From positions 1-29,188 of IMG/VR virus record IMGVR_UViG_3300030117_000199: a DNA stretch of 29,188 nt. One strand, written 5' to 3'. A program made the translations under genes and the position numbers. Shown here one piece after another: positions 1 through 6,180 of the stretch. Positions within the stretch are counted from its first letter, which is position 1. Every line of letters starts with the position of its first letter. The stretch is from a virus. The notes beneath the pieces are model-generated. The model was not told where the DNA came from. It saw only the letters and a program-made list of their open reading frames with translations, and made no database searches.

Positions 1-14
1 CCTTCAGATGACCC
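1..14. repeat. Left terminal imperfect repeat, possible cos region
   Basis: The first 14 bases read CCTTCAGATGACCC. The last 14 bases of the window read CCTTCGGATGACCT, so 12 of 14 match. If the molecule is circular the two copies abut in tandem. The position, just upstream of the small terminase gene across the junction, is where lambda-type phages carry cos. The remaining bases to 37 hold no gene. Confidence 0.35.
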
Positions 15-37
15 ACATTGATATGTCTAGAAAGAAC

Positions 38-745
38 CTACTTAGGCAGCTTTATATTGTTCTTTACGTTAGCTTCTAACCGCATACGTAAGTACTTACC
101 GAAGACTTGCTGCGCTCTTGCATATGCTTTACGATCTAAGCCTTGCAATGGTGCAGGGTAATTAGTAGAAGATTTCCCAACGAACAAGGCTGTAAGACTA
201 GACCCTTTCACCTGATATATACCAATAGGTCTTGTGGTATTTTCTGGCTTACCTATAAATGTTTTACCTGATGCAACATTAGATAAATGCCTTTTAACAA
301 ACGCTCTTTTAGGGTTGCCATATGTATCCCTTGGTGTGTTACGTGTAGGAACTAAATCAATATTACTTGGTAGACTGCTAAGTTTTCTTGCTTCTAACTC
401 TATCCATTTAGCAGGTCTGTCTCCACCTTTCATAAGACCTTTAACGTATGGGTTTCTATCCCAAGGTTTATCTTTAGGAACAATACGAGTTTGTAAAGTT
501 CTTTTATTAGCTGTAGTAGCAAACCAACCTGTAGTAGTTTGTTTCTTAGGTCTATCTAATTTCTGTTCTGCTAAACGTCTAAGGTCTGAAATGATTGATT
601 TATTTTTAGACTCAGGAATAGATGCAATACCTTTAGATGTAGCTGTTAACGCCTGAGCTATAGAGAATGGTAATTGTTTAGTATGTTGGTTAGTCCATTT
701 AATAGCAGTAGGTAGTTCTGATTTAATGTCTAACTTAATTGCCAT
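38..745 (-). CDS. Putative gpZ-like tail-completion/minor tail protein, displaced from the tail cluster
   Basis: A basic 235-residue protein. The N-terminus (KLDIKSELPTAIKWTN, then QLPFSIAQALTATSKGIASI) has the form seen in the gpZ/HK97-gp10-like tail-completion family: a short beta start, a helix, and an 'iPFa...ALn' stretch; this is family recognition by eye, not a search. No membrane segment or signal peptide is seen. It is the last gene of the leftward ERF-SSB operon and its ATG overlaps the SSB stop codon by one base (TAATG). Lambda Z normally lies between FII and U; in this genome FII-like and U genes are directly overlapping, with no Z between them, which supports the idea that this is the moved Z gene. 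It could instead be an unrelated basic DNA-binding protein of the recombination operon. Confidence 0.45.
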   Translation of the reverse strand: MAIKLDIKSELPTAIKWTNQHTKQLPFSIAQALTATSKGIASIPESKNKSIISDLRRLAEQKLDRPKKQTTTGWFATTANKRTLQTRIVPKDKPWDRNPYVKGLMKGGDRPAKWIELEARKLSSLPSNIDLVPTRNTPRDTYGNPKRAFVKRHLSNVASGKTFIGKPENTTRPIGIYQVKGSSLTALFVGKSSTNYPAPLQGLDRKAYARAQQVFGKYLRMRLEANVKNNIKLPK

Positions 746-1077
746 TAGAAGGGTATCGCTGTTTCTTCTACTGTAGCTGATTGTCTCTTTTCTGGAAATA
801 TAAACTTATCTACATTAAGTCTAAACTGCTTTCTTTTCTGTCCATCTTCTGTTTCATATTCTAAATATTCACCATTACCTGATACTGCTACAAGGCAACC
901 TTTTTTATATGTATCTAATATTGTTTGAAAACGCTTACCCCATAGCTGGCAATCAACATACGATGTTTTATCGTTGCCATGATCTACAGCGACTCTGAAT
1001 GTTGCCATGTCATAAGTTCCTGCCTGTTTGTATTCAGCGTCTTTAATTAAACGCCCTGCGATTGATACATTAAACAT
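745..1077 (-). CDS. ssb: Single-stranded DNA-binding protein (SSB)
   Basis: A 110-residue OB-fold SSB. It starts MFNVSIAGRLIKDAEYKQAG and contains the typical FRVAVD and TSYVDCQLWGKRF strands followed by the GCLVAVSGNGEYLEYETEDG region. The C-terminus ends in EETAIPF, a phage variant of the bacterial acidic DDDIPF tip that docks replication and recombination partners. It is shorter than bacterial SSB (about 170 residues) because the disordered linker is almost absent. The ATG overlaps the upstream 64-codon gene by 8 bases. Encoded next to an ERF annealing protein, it probably coats phage single strands during replication and annealing recombination. Confidence 0.9.
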   Translation of the reverse strand: MFNVSIAGRLIKDAEYKQAGTYDMATFRVAVDHGNDKTSYVDCQLWGKRFQTILDTYKKGCLVAVSGNGEYLEYETEDGQKRKQFRLNVDKFIFPEKRQSATVEETAIPF

Positions 1078-1264
1078 TGTGATTAGTTAAATAAGTGGCT
1101 ATCAGGTTGTTAATACCTGACGAGTAGGAAAAGTTGTTAGTTTTGCACCATTCTCTAAATGCTTTGTAGTTAAGAGGCGTAAGTTTTGAAGAAACAAGAT
1201 GTCTGTTTTTCCATGCTTGAACGTCAATGTCATCAGGTCTTATTTCAATTGAATCATTAGTCAT
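1070..1264 (-). CDS. Small ribbon-helix-helix-like protein, possible regulator
   Basis: A 64-residue protein whose central part (VSSKLTPLNYKAFREWCKTN, then NFSYSSGINNLIATYL) fits a ribbon-helix-helix pattern: one beta strand, a helix starting at 'LTP.nY', a turn, and a second helix ending the domain. Arc/CopG-type proteins of this size dimerise and bind short palindromic operators through the strand. The ATG overlaps the ERF stop codon (ATGA) and its end overlaps SSB by 8 bases, so it is co-translated with both. It is one candidate for binding the GGGTWWACCC palindromes of this genome. The assignment rests on the visual pattern alone; a structural or recombination accessory role is possible. 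Confidence 0.45.
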   Translation of the reverse strand: MTNDSIEIRPDDIDVQAWKNRHLVSSKLTPLNYKAFREWCKTNNFSYSSGINNLIATYLTNHNV

Positions 1265-1899
1265 TGGTTAACAGAAATCCATTGTTCTATAAAAGTAACG
1301 TGTTTAGGTAAGGTTATATTTTCAGATAATTTTTTATTTCTATCAAAATCAAATTCTATATATAAGGCATCTGCCAGTGTGTTGTAGAGTTTTTTATCTT
1401 TAACAAGTAATGTACCAACAAGTTTCAAGTAATATTGTTTAGTTTCATCATCTAATATTGTAGGCATTCCTACGGCTTTGTTTTTTGTTATTGGTGTTAC
1501 TTTGTTTTCTTGTATATCAGGGTTATATACCTGTCCGTCATGGTCTGGAATACCTGCTGTAAGATTTAATAATCCTAGTAATAGGTAGCGTTTAAAGTAT
1601 GTTAGTGCCTGACCTGTACTATATAGTTCATTTTTAGCAATTCCTTTTGGTAGGAGTATTTCACTAGGTGGTAATGATTCACCTGATATGTGTAGTAACT
1701 GCACAGTAAGTATGTTGTTATCTTCTACTATCTTTGTTGTATTAGTTACTATCAATCCGTTTTTTGCTAATACAGGATTTACAACAGAAAGAACACCAGA
1801 AAGATCAGCAAACTTACCATATTGTGCATTAGCTTCTTCTTTAATTGTGCCTACTTCCTGTATAAACTTACATAAGGCTGCTGTTATTTCTTTTGTCAA
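1261..1899 (-). CDS. erf: ERF-family single-strand annealing recombinase
   Basis: A 212-residue protein of the ERF superfamily (P22 Erf-like), which anneals complementary single strands in recombination and circularisation. Diagnostic stretches are YGKFADLSGVLSVVNPVLAK near residues 27-46 and GQALTYFKRYLLLGLLNLTA near 96-115, followed by an acidic PDHDGQ. The downstream half is a poorly conserved helical region. The only usable start in frame is TTG (1899-1897); no ATG occurs before the conserved core. The promoter at 1921-1949 would give a leader of only about 15 bases with no clear Shine-Dalgarno sequence. It heads the leftward operon with the RHH-like protein, SSB and the gpZ-like protein. 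Confidence 0.82.
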   Translation of the reverse strand: MTKEITAALCKFIQEVGTIKEEANAQYGKFADLSGVLSVVNPVLAKNGLIVTNTTKIVEDNNILTVQLLHISGESLPPSEILLPKGIAKNELYSTGQALTYFKRYLLLGLLNLTAGIPDHDGQVYNPDIQENKVTPITKNKAVGMPTILDDETKQYYLKLVGTLLVKDKKLYNTLADALYIEFDFDRNKKLSENITLPKHVTFIEQWISVNQ

Positions 1900-1918
1900 A
1901 GTGTTTTAAATATTTGCC

Positions 1919-2122
1919 TTAGTATATCGAGGGTTTACCCTTATGGCAATCATGGGTGTTAATAATTTGTCTTAATCGTTCATTATCAGCTAATGCTTCT
2001 GCCAACAGTTCAAAGGGGTCATTTATTCCTGCTAACTCTGCTCTTAGCATTTTTATACGCCTATTCTTACTAGCTAATGTGCGAGACATAGCATTATTAG
2101 ACTTATGAGCTAACAATAACAT
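1919..2122 (-). CDS. Small hypothetical helical protein
   Basis: An open frame of 67 codons, rich in alanine, leucine and charged residues; the part from the second methionine (MSRTLASKNRRIKMLRAELA) looks like an amphipathic or coiled-coil helix. No family is recognised. The first ATG is at 2122; a second in-frame ATG is at 2089 and would give 56 residues. A candidate promoter at 2124-2152 would start transcription close to 2117, which favours the 2089 start. The 3' end of the gene contains the ERF promoter and its operator, so transcription from the upstream promoter runs through that control site. Expression is likely but unproven. Confidence 0.5.
   Translation of the reverse strand: MLLLAHKSNNAMSRTLASKNRRIKMLRAELAGINDPFELLAEALADNERLRQIINTHDCHKGKPSIY
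1921..1949 (-). promoter_or_regulatory. Promoter for the ERF operon with palindromic operator in its spacer
   Basis: On the minus strand the sequence reads TTGCCA, 17 bases, TATACT, a near-consensus sigma-70 promoter. The spacer holds the palindrome GGGTAAACCC (1931-1940 on the plus strand as GGGTTTACCC). It lies inside the last codons of the 67-codon gene and fires into the ERF gene. A protein bound to the palindrome would cover the promoter. Confidence 0.65.
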
Positions 2123-2123
2123 A

Positions 2124-2162
2124 TATATAGTGTTTGTAAAGATTTAATACAATCCATATAGC
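2124..2162. promoter_or_regulatory. Divergent promoter region between early operons
   Basis: Minus strand: TTGTAT (2152-2147), 17 bases, TATATA (2129-2124). Plus strand: TTGTAA (2134-2139), 17 bases, TATAGC (2157-2162). The two overlap and are only fair matches. The gap between the divergent gene sets is under 80 bases, so promoters for both directions must lie here or further inside. No GGGTWWACCC palindrome is present. Confidence 0.4.
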
Positions 2163-2198
2163 GTTACGTTGATCTATTGGTTTTTAGATGGTCTATTA

Positions 2199-2804
2199 AT
2201 GTACAAATATTGTTTAATTATTGACCAATTTATGAACACTTTACGGCCAGTTTTGGACAAGGACTTAATTACTAAGATCCTAGAAATAAAGCCAAAATAC
2301 ATTACAACAACTGCTTTTTTAAATTTACTTTTAGAAGATGCGTACAATGCAAGATGCAAAAATGAAAAAAATATGGCACTATATATACATAAAGATAATA
2401 AGTTTGAAAGTAAGAAATTAGACAATAAGAGCTTAGATAAAGACTTAGAAAGAAAAGAACAAAAAGAAAAAATTAATAAAAAAGAAAAACAAGAAAAGAT
2501 AATACCAGATGATTTACAACACTTACAAACTCTTATAGATGACTTCTGGAAGGTTAAAAAAGGTAGTAAATCAATACAGGCATGGAAACAACAGTTAACA
2601 GAATATAGAAAGTTTATAGAAAAGTATGGTGAAAAGGTATTAAGAGATCAGTTAGAAGCAGGGATACTTGCAGGCACATGGAAGGGCTGCACAATAAAAA
2701 ATTATGAGTCAATCAGAAAAATAAATAATCCATTTGTTGAAGAAGAAAAAGTGCATCCAAATCAAAAGGTTGTACAGTTTGATGGAATGGGGAACTTAAT
2801 CTAA
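2199..2804 (+). CDS. Putative DNA-binding, replication-initiator-like protein
   Basis: A 201-residue protein in three parts. Residues about 12-50 (RPVLDKDLITKILEIKPKYI, then TTTAFLNLLLEDA) look like a ribbon-helix-helix or similar DNA-binding unit. Residues 65-105 form a highly charged Lys/Glu linker. Residues 107-175 (DDFWKVKKGSKSIQAWKQQL, later GTWKGCTIKNYES) follow the pattern 'fW..Kkgsk...aW...l.....kyG...l...l...i..gWkgiti.NYe' common at the C-terminal end of phage replisome-organiser or helicase-loader-like proteins. With no polymerase in the genome, such a protein could recruit host replication. ATG at 2199 is preferred; ATG at 2232 is an alternative and neither has a strong ribosome site. 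The function is an inference from architecture. Confidence 0.5.
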   Translation: MYKYCLIIDQFMNTLRPVLDKDLITKILEIKPKYITTTAFLNLLLEDAYNARCKNEKNMALYIHKDNKFESKKLDNKSLDKDLERKEQKEKINKKEKQEKIIPDDLQHLQTLIDDFWKVKKGSKSIQAWKQQLTEYRKFIEKYGEKVLRDQLEAGILAGTWKGCTIKNYESIRKINNPFVEEEKVHPNQKVVQFDGMGNLI

Positions 2805-3076
2805 TGGATAGTTTATTTGGTGGTGGTGCAAGAAAAACACTACGTATGATGGTAAAAAAAGGTCTTATTACAGTAGAAGATTTAAATACACCGCCTGATG
2901 GTTGGTTCTTAGCAATGGGTTATGAAAGAGAAACAGGTACAGGTAAATGGAAACGTATTTTACGTACAAAGGCAGGTGGTAGGCCGTCATTACCTTTACA
3001 TAAATTGCCAAAATATACGAATAGTCTTACAGGTAAAATAACCTTTGATCCTGTGGAATATGAAAAGCGAAATTAA
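2804..3076 (+). CDS. Small hypothetical early protein
   Basis: A 90-residue basic protein whose ATG overlaps the stop of the preceding gene (TAATG), implying translational coupling. Visible features are a short helix (TLRMMVKKGLITVEDL) and an aromatic stretch (DGWFLAMGYERETGTGKWKR) that could fold into strands. No known family is recognised and no membrane segment is present. Its last 17 bases overlap the start of the downstream nuclease. The context suggests a replication or recombination accessory role. Confidence 0.6.
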   Translation: MDSLFGGGARKTLRMMVKKGLITVEDLNTPPDGWFLAMGYERETGTGKWKRILRTKAGGRPSLPLHKLPKYTNSLTGKITFDPVEYEKRN

Positions 3077-3686
3077 AGATATTCTTGTACAAGATCCATT
3101 TGTAGAGTTTTACCCAGAACCCCATAAGTATTACGACTTAAAACGTAAATGTTATGTAGCCAGGTCTATTAGTGATGTTATTAGAACATCTGATTTTGTT
3201 AGTAAGAATATGGAACAGGCTGCAATACGTGGTACAGCTATACATGAGGCTGCACAGATATGGTGTGAAACAAAAGATAAAAATATGGCATTAGCTTATG
3301 CAAAAGAATATAGACAATGGGTAGAACATTTAATAAATTATCGTATGTGGAATACCTGGGATTGTATTGCTAATGAATTACGAATGGTTGATAGGAAAAG
3401 AGATATAGCAGGTAGTTTAGATGCAGTTTTACAACATAAAGAAACTGGTGCATTATGTTTAGCAGATTTTAAAACACAGGTTAAATACAAAAAGAAAAAC
3501 CATAGGTTACAGATGGGTGGTTATGTTTCTTTGTTATATCAAAACTATCCATCTATAACTTTATTTACTTGCAGAGTAATTTATATAACACCAGATGGAA
3601 TAAAAACACAGGAATACAACCCTGCTGAATGTATGTTTGATTATGAATCTGCTAGAACAATATATTTAGATAAACAACTAGAATAA
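3060..3686 (+). CDS. PD-(D/E)XK nuclease of the RecB/YqaJ/Cas4 type
   Basis: A 208-residue nuclease showing the RecB-family motif series: RGTAIHEA with His62, Glu106 in ANELR, Asp121 in AGSLDAV, the catalytic D-x-K in LADFKT (Asp136, Lys138), and QMGGY (Gln151, Tyr155). Such enzymes act as 5'-3' DNA exonucleases, like lambda Exo, or single-strand nucleases. Together with the ERF annealing protein and SSB encoded divergently it would make a complete two-component recombination system. ATG at 3060 is chosen: an upstream TTG at 3045 would add five residues and deepen the overlap with the previous gene, while ATG 3060 has a GTGGA just upstream. Confidence 0.8.
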   Translation: MKSEIKDILVQDPFVEFYPEPHKYYDLKRKCYVARSISDVIRTSDFVSKNMEQAAIRGTAIHEAAQIWCETKDKNMALAYAKEYRQWVEHLINYRMWNTWDCIANELRMVDRKRDIAGSLDAVLQHKETGALCLADFKTQVKYKKKNHRLQMGGYVSLLYQNYPSITLFTCRVIYITPDGIKTQEYNPAECMFDYESARTIYLDKQLE

Positions 3687-3695
3687 AAATATAGC

Positions 3696-3724
3696 TTGCA
3701 TAACTAAAGGGTATACCCCATACT
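3696..3724 (+). promoter_or_regulatory. Promoter with palindromic operator for the resolvase/Mom gene set
   Basis: TTGCAT (3696-3701), 17-base spacer, CATACT (3719-3724). The last ten spacer bases (3709-3718) are the perfect palindrome GGGTATACCC, touching the -10 box. It lies in the only sizeable gap of the rightward early cluster, after the nuclease stop, and would start transcription about 30 bases before the 52-codon gene at 3759. Confidence 0.6.
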
Positions 3725-3758
3725 GTGTAAAAGCTGTTATTCTTTACCAAGTAAAGCT

Positions 3759-3917
3759 ATGAGTTTTGAAGAAGAACTAGAAGCAATCGAAATGGCAGAA
3801 TGGCTATCTAAATTTGATGATAGTCAGGTTATAGAAACTGCAAGAATTTTTCTTGAATGGCTATATCATTTGCCTGATGATTGGAAACCACAAGAATATT
3901 CAGAATTTACATTTTAA
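3759..3917 (+). CDS. Small acidic hypothetical protein
   Basis: A 52-codon reading frame starting ATG at 3759 and ending TAA at 3917. The product begins MSFEEELEAIEMAEWLSKFD and is strongly acidic and helical with several tryptophans. No family is recognised. Support is contextual: it fills the gap between the promoter at 3696-3724 and the ATG at 3920, runs in the direction of the operon, and has base use like its neighbours. The ribosome site is weak (AAGTAAAG upstream). Confidence 0.55.
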   Translation: MSFEEELEAIEMAEWLSKFDDSQVIETARIFLEWLYHLPDDWKPQEYSEFTF

Positions 3918-3919
3918 TT

Positions 3920-4234
3920 ATGAACATACAACCTGAACAGTTATTAAGACAGTTAAGAGTTTTACAACTGCAAAAAAAAGAATTAGATACACAAATTACT
4001 GAAAAGAAAATGGTTTTAGAAAAGTATTTTCAAGAAAATCTTATAAAATCCACGTTTAGCATTGAAGGTGTAAAGGCTACACGTAAACGCAAACCAGAAA
4101 AGTGGAAATATAGTAAAGAGTTAGTAGGTTATAAAAAAGATATTGCTACAGCTATAGAAGATAGAGAACAACAAGAAAGAGAAGAAGGTATTGCTATTAA
4201 AATAGATACAGGCTTTACTTGGGCAATTAGATGA
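3920..4234 (+). CDS. Coiled-coil hypothetical protein
   Basis: A 104-residue protein. The first 45 residues (LLRQLRVLQLQKKELDTQIT and onward) form an obvious heptad-like coiled coil. A basic patch TRKRKPEKWKYSKELV follows, then an acidic helix EDREQQEREEG. The frame stays open upstream to 3881, but that would overlap the 52-codon gene; ATG at 3920, two bases after that gene's stop, is preferred. The stop overlaps the next ATG (ATGA). No family is recognised; a siphovirus recombination or replication accessory role is possible from context. Confidence 0.6.
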   Translation: MNIQPEQLLRQLRVLQLQKKELDTQITEKKMVLEKYFQENLIKSTFSIEGVKATRKRKPEKWKYSKELVGYKKDIATAIEDREQQEREEGIAIKIDTGFTWAIR

Positions 4235-4497
4235 AAACGACAGAACGTGTAGAACAGGCGTTTAAACGCATTAAAGAATTAATTACTTTAGTAGCTGAAT
4301 GGACTAAAAACCCTAAAGAAGATGAATTGACAAAAGAATTTAGAGAAAAGAAATTACAAATGATAGAAAATTTGTATAAACAATTAGGTCAACTTAATGA
4401 CAGGTTTATGTTTACCCATGAATCAGAATTTAAAACTAAGGAATATGTAGTTGAATATGAAAAGATAAAAACACAAATTAATGATTTAGAAAAATGA
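4231..4497 (+). CDS. Small helical hypothetical protein
   Basis: An 88-residue, highly charged, almost entirely helical protein (for example TERVEQAFKRIKELITLVAE and KLQMIENLYKQLGQLNDRFM). It overlaps its neighbours by four bases at both ends, so it is translated as part of the operon. No catalytic motif, cysteine or membrane segment is visible. It may pair with the coiled-coil protein encoded just upstream; that is a guess from shared composition and coupling. Confidence 0.6.
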   Translation: MKTTERVEQAFKRIKELITLVAEWTKNPKEDELTKEFREKKLQMIENLYKQLGQLNDRFMFTHESEFKTKEYVVEYEKIKTQINDLEK

Positions 4498-4835
4498 ACC
4501 CACAAAAAAACAAAGGTGATAGGGCAGAAAGAGAAGCCTGTATATATTTAACAGCAGCAACAGGACATATTGTAGAAAGACGTTTTGGTGCAGGTCAGGA
4601 TAAAGATAAAGGAGACCTTGTTGGTATTCCTGATACTGTTGTACAGGTGTGCGACTATAAAAACAAAAGTGAAGCAGTATTAAAAAAGCCTAGAGAAGCA
4701 GAACAACAAAGAATCAACGCTAATGCTAAACACGCTATTACTATGGTCAGGTTTAATAAAAGACCTGGTTGTGCAGAAGGGGATAATTGGCGTGTTGTTA
4801 TGACTATTGAGCAATTTGCAAAATTAATAAAATGA
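4494..4835 (+). CDS. Holliday-junction-resolvase-like PD-(D/E)XK nuclease
   Basis: A 113-residue protein with the minimal restriction-endonuclease-like fold used by Hjc-type and phage resolvases: KGDRAEREACIYL with an acidic residue in helix 1 (Glu12 or Glu14), RRFGAGQDKDKGDLVGIPD with Asp41, then VQVCDYKN giving Asp54-x-Lys56. The stretch around residues 64-80 (KKPREAEQQRINANAKHAIT) matches the second helix of such enzymes. It would resolve branched replication or recombination DNA before packaging. VRR-Nuc-type or other nicking endonucleases of this fold are the alternative. It overlaps both neighbours by four bases. Confidence 0.7.
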   Translation: MNPQKNKGDRAEREACIYLTAATGHIVERRFGAGQDKDKGDLVGIPDTVVQVCDYKNKSEAVLKKPREAEQQRINANAKHAITMVRFNKRPGCAEGDNWRVVMTIEQFAKLIK

Positions 4836-5578
4836 TTGCACATCAGAAGTTAATAAAAGATCAGATGGAAAAAGAAGATGCACATAACCTTTTTGGTAGG
4901 TGGTGGGAAAATGTAGATACAGATATAAAAAAAGCAGTTGTACAAGAAATAGACGTAAGAACAGCTACTAATTTAATAAAAAGATATGAATGGCTACAAT
5001 GTATGCCCGCTATGGTTCAGTATTGTTATGGCATATATTTTGAAGGTAATTTAGGTGGTGCGGTTGTATATAGCACAGAATATAGTGAAAACTTAGGACA
5101 TTGGGATAAATTTGATTATACAGGAAAAATTATTTTACTTAGTAGAGGTGCTTGTGTTCATTGGTCACACCCACATAGTGCTAGTAAGTTAATAACACAA
5201 AGTATGAAAATGTTACCTAGTAAATATAAAGTAGTAACTGCAACTGTTGATGAACTAGCAGGTGAAATAGGTACTATCTACCAAGCCTGTAATTTTACAT
5301 ACATAGGGTCTATGAGAGAAAACAACCCTAAAGTTAATGATAGAGATAATGACAGGTTTGGTGTAGAAATAAAAGGTAAATTGTATGGTGCAAGATCAAT
5401 AAGACAAAAACTAGGTACGCAAAAAAAAGAAGAAATACTAAAAATGTTTCCTGATGCAAAATTTATACCGCAAAAAAGTAAGCGTAGATATTTTTATTTT
5501 TTAGGAAATAAAACAGAAAAGAAATATTATAAATCTAAAATACAAGAATATATAAAAGAATATCCTAAAAGAAGTTGA
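4832..5578 (+). CDS. Mom-like DNA-modification enzyme (GNAT-type fold)
   Basis: A 248-residue protein resembling the Mom family, known from phage Mu to convert adenine to a methylcarbamoyl derivative that blocks host restriction. Conserved-looking stretches: EGNLGGAVVY (71-80), SRGACVHWSHPHSASKL (104-120), GEIGTIYQACNFTYIG (144-159), and DRFGVEIKGKLYGARSIRQ (174-192). The GNAT-like acyltransferase layout and the 'iYqAcNf.YiG' signature are the main evidence. The C-terminal 50 residues are lysine-rich and may contact DNA. Its ATG overlaps the resolvase stop; its stop overlaps the -35 box of the next promoter. Mu mom depends on the regulator Com; no Com-like zinc-finger gene is seen next to it. 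A plain acetyltransferase is the alternative. Confidence 0.62.
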   Translation: MIAHQKLIKDQMEKEDAHNLFGRWWENVDTDIKKAVVQEIDVRTATNLIKRYEWLQCMPAMVQYCYGIYFEGNLGGAVVYSTEYSENLGHWDKFDYTGKIILLSRGACVHWSHPHSASKLITQSMKMLPSKYKVVTATVDELAGEIGTIYQACNFTYIGSMRENNPKVNDRDNDRFGVEIKGKLYGARSIRQKLGTQKKEEILKMFPDAKFIPQKSKRRYFYFLGNKTEKKYYKSKIQEYIKEYPKRS

Positions 5579-5603
5579 CAGGGGTATACCCTTGATATAT
5601 ATT
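5575..5603 (+). promoter_or_regulatory. Strong promoter with palindromic operator upstream of the 139-aa gene
   Basis: TTGACA (5575-5580), exactly 17 bases, TATATT (5598-5603): the best sigma-70 match in the window. The spacer begins with the palindrome GGGTATACCC (5582-5591), one base after the -35 box. The -35 box overlaps the stop codon of the Mom-like gene. A leader of about 26 bases follows, containing GAGAGG eight bases before the ATG at 5636. Confidence 0.78.
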
Positions 5604-5635
5604 AAAAGAGTACACAACACCGAGAGGTTTTCCAA

Positions 5636-6055
5636 ATGACTCAAGCATTACCTGAGACACACCCAAATTTAGACAGAATTATTAATGGTACAGAATGGTG
5701 TACAGAAAAAAAACAAGTAGTACAAACTCAATTTACTTTTACAGATTTAGAAAAACAAGTAATGAATCTTTTTTCTATTAATTGTTATGTTAAAGGTTTG
5801 TACAGCGATACTGACCCTGCATTTACATTACTAGATTGGGAAGATGTACAACCACTTAAAGAATTACTAGGTTTAACTACTAATCAACTTAAAGGTATTG
5901 TAGGTTCACTTGCAAAAAAATCTGCTATAGAAATAGAAGTAAGAGGTGATACACCTGCTGAAAAGGCTATTTGGGGTCAAGATTTATACTGGATTTCAAA
6001 AGAATGTTTTGATTCAATAGCTGATGAAAAAGAGGAGGAAACAAAAAATGTCTAA
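5636..6055 (+). CDS. Hypothetical protein, possible winged-helix regulator
   Basis: A 139-residue acidic protein with its own strong, operator-bearing promoter and a good ribosome site (GAGAGG). Residues about 40-52 (FTDLEKQVMNLFS) and 82-105 (LKELLGLTTNQLKGIVGSL, then AKKSAIEIE) have the helix-turn-helix-wing rhythm of a winged-helix DNA-binding domain, but no family is recognised with confidence. The C-terminal tail DEKEEETKNV is disordered and acidic. A gene with a dedicated promoter carrying the same palindrome found before two other early operons is a natural candidate for an autoregulated phage regulator; this is inference. It overlaps the following 43-codon gene by 8 bases. Confidence 0.6.
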   Translation: MTQALPETHPNLDRIINGTEWCTEKKQVVQTQFTFTDLEKQVMNLFSINCYVKGLYSDTDPAFTLLDWEDVQPLKELLGLTTNQLKGIVGSLAKKSAIEIEVRGDTPAEKAIWGQDLYWISKECFDSIADEKEEETKNV

Positions 6056-6179
6056 TTTTTTAATGATACTTTCAGCTACAGGGTTGTTTTATACAGCCCT
6101 ATCATCAACTCTATATGACATGACAGTTACAGATTGTAATGCAGGTATAGAACTAGCTTGTAAGGAGGTAAATAAATAA
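6048..6179 (+). CDS. Small membrane or secreted peptide
   Basis: A 43-codon gene, ATG at 6048 to TAA at 6179, with the strongest ribosome site of the region (GAGGAGG at 6032-6038). The product begins MSNFLMILSATGLFYTALSS, a hydrophobic helix, followed by a polar tail with two cysteines (TDCNAG and LACKEVNK), so it could be a one-pass membrane peptide or a cleaved secreted peptide. It overlaps the upstream gene by 8 bases. The candidate structured RNA starts two bases after the stop, so both are probably on one transcript from the promoter at 5575. No family is recognised. Confidence 0.6.
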   Translation: MSNFLMILSATGLFYTALSSTLYDMTVTDCNAGIELACKEVNK

Positions 6180-6180
6180 A

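Noticed and set aside
234-656. Plus-strand 140-codon frame opposite the gpZ-like gene
   Set aside because: It covers the middle of a better supported gene, and the hydrophobic product looks like an antisense shadow without a ribosome site.
1521-1535. AGGTATATAACCCTG considered as a fifth operator
   Set aside because: The half-sites are unequal and the centre has the wrong length; it lies inside the ERF coding sequence without promoter boxes.
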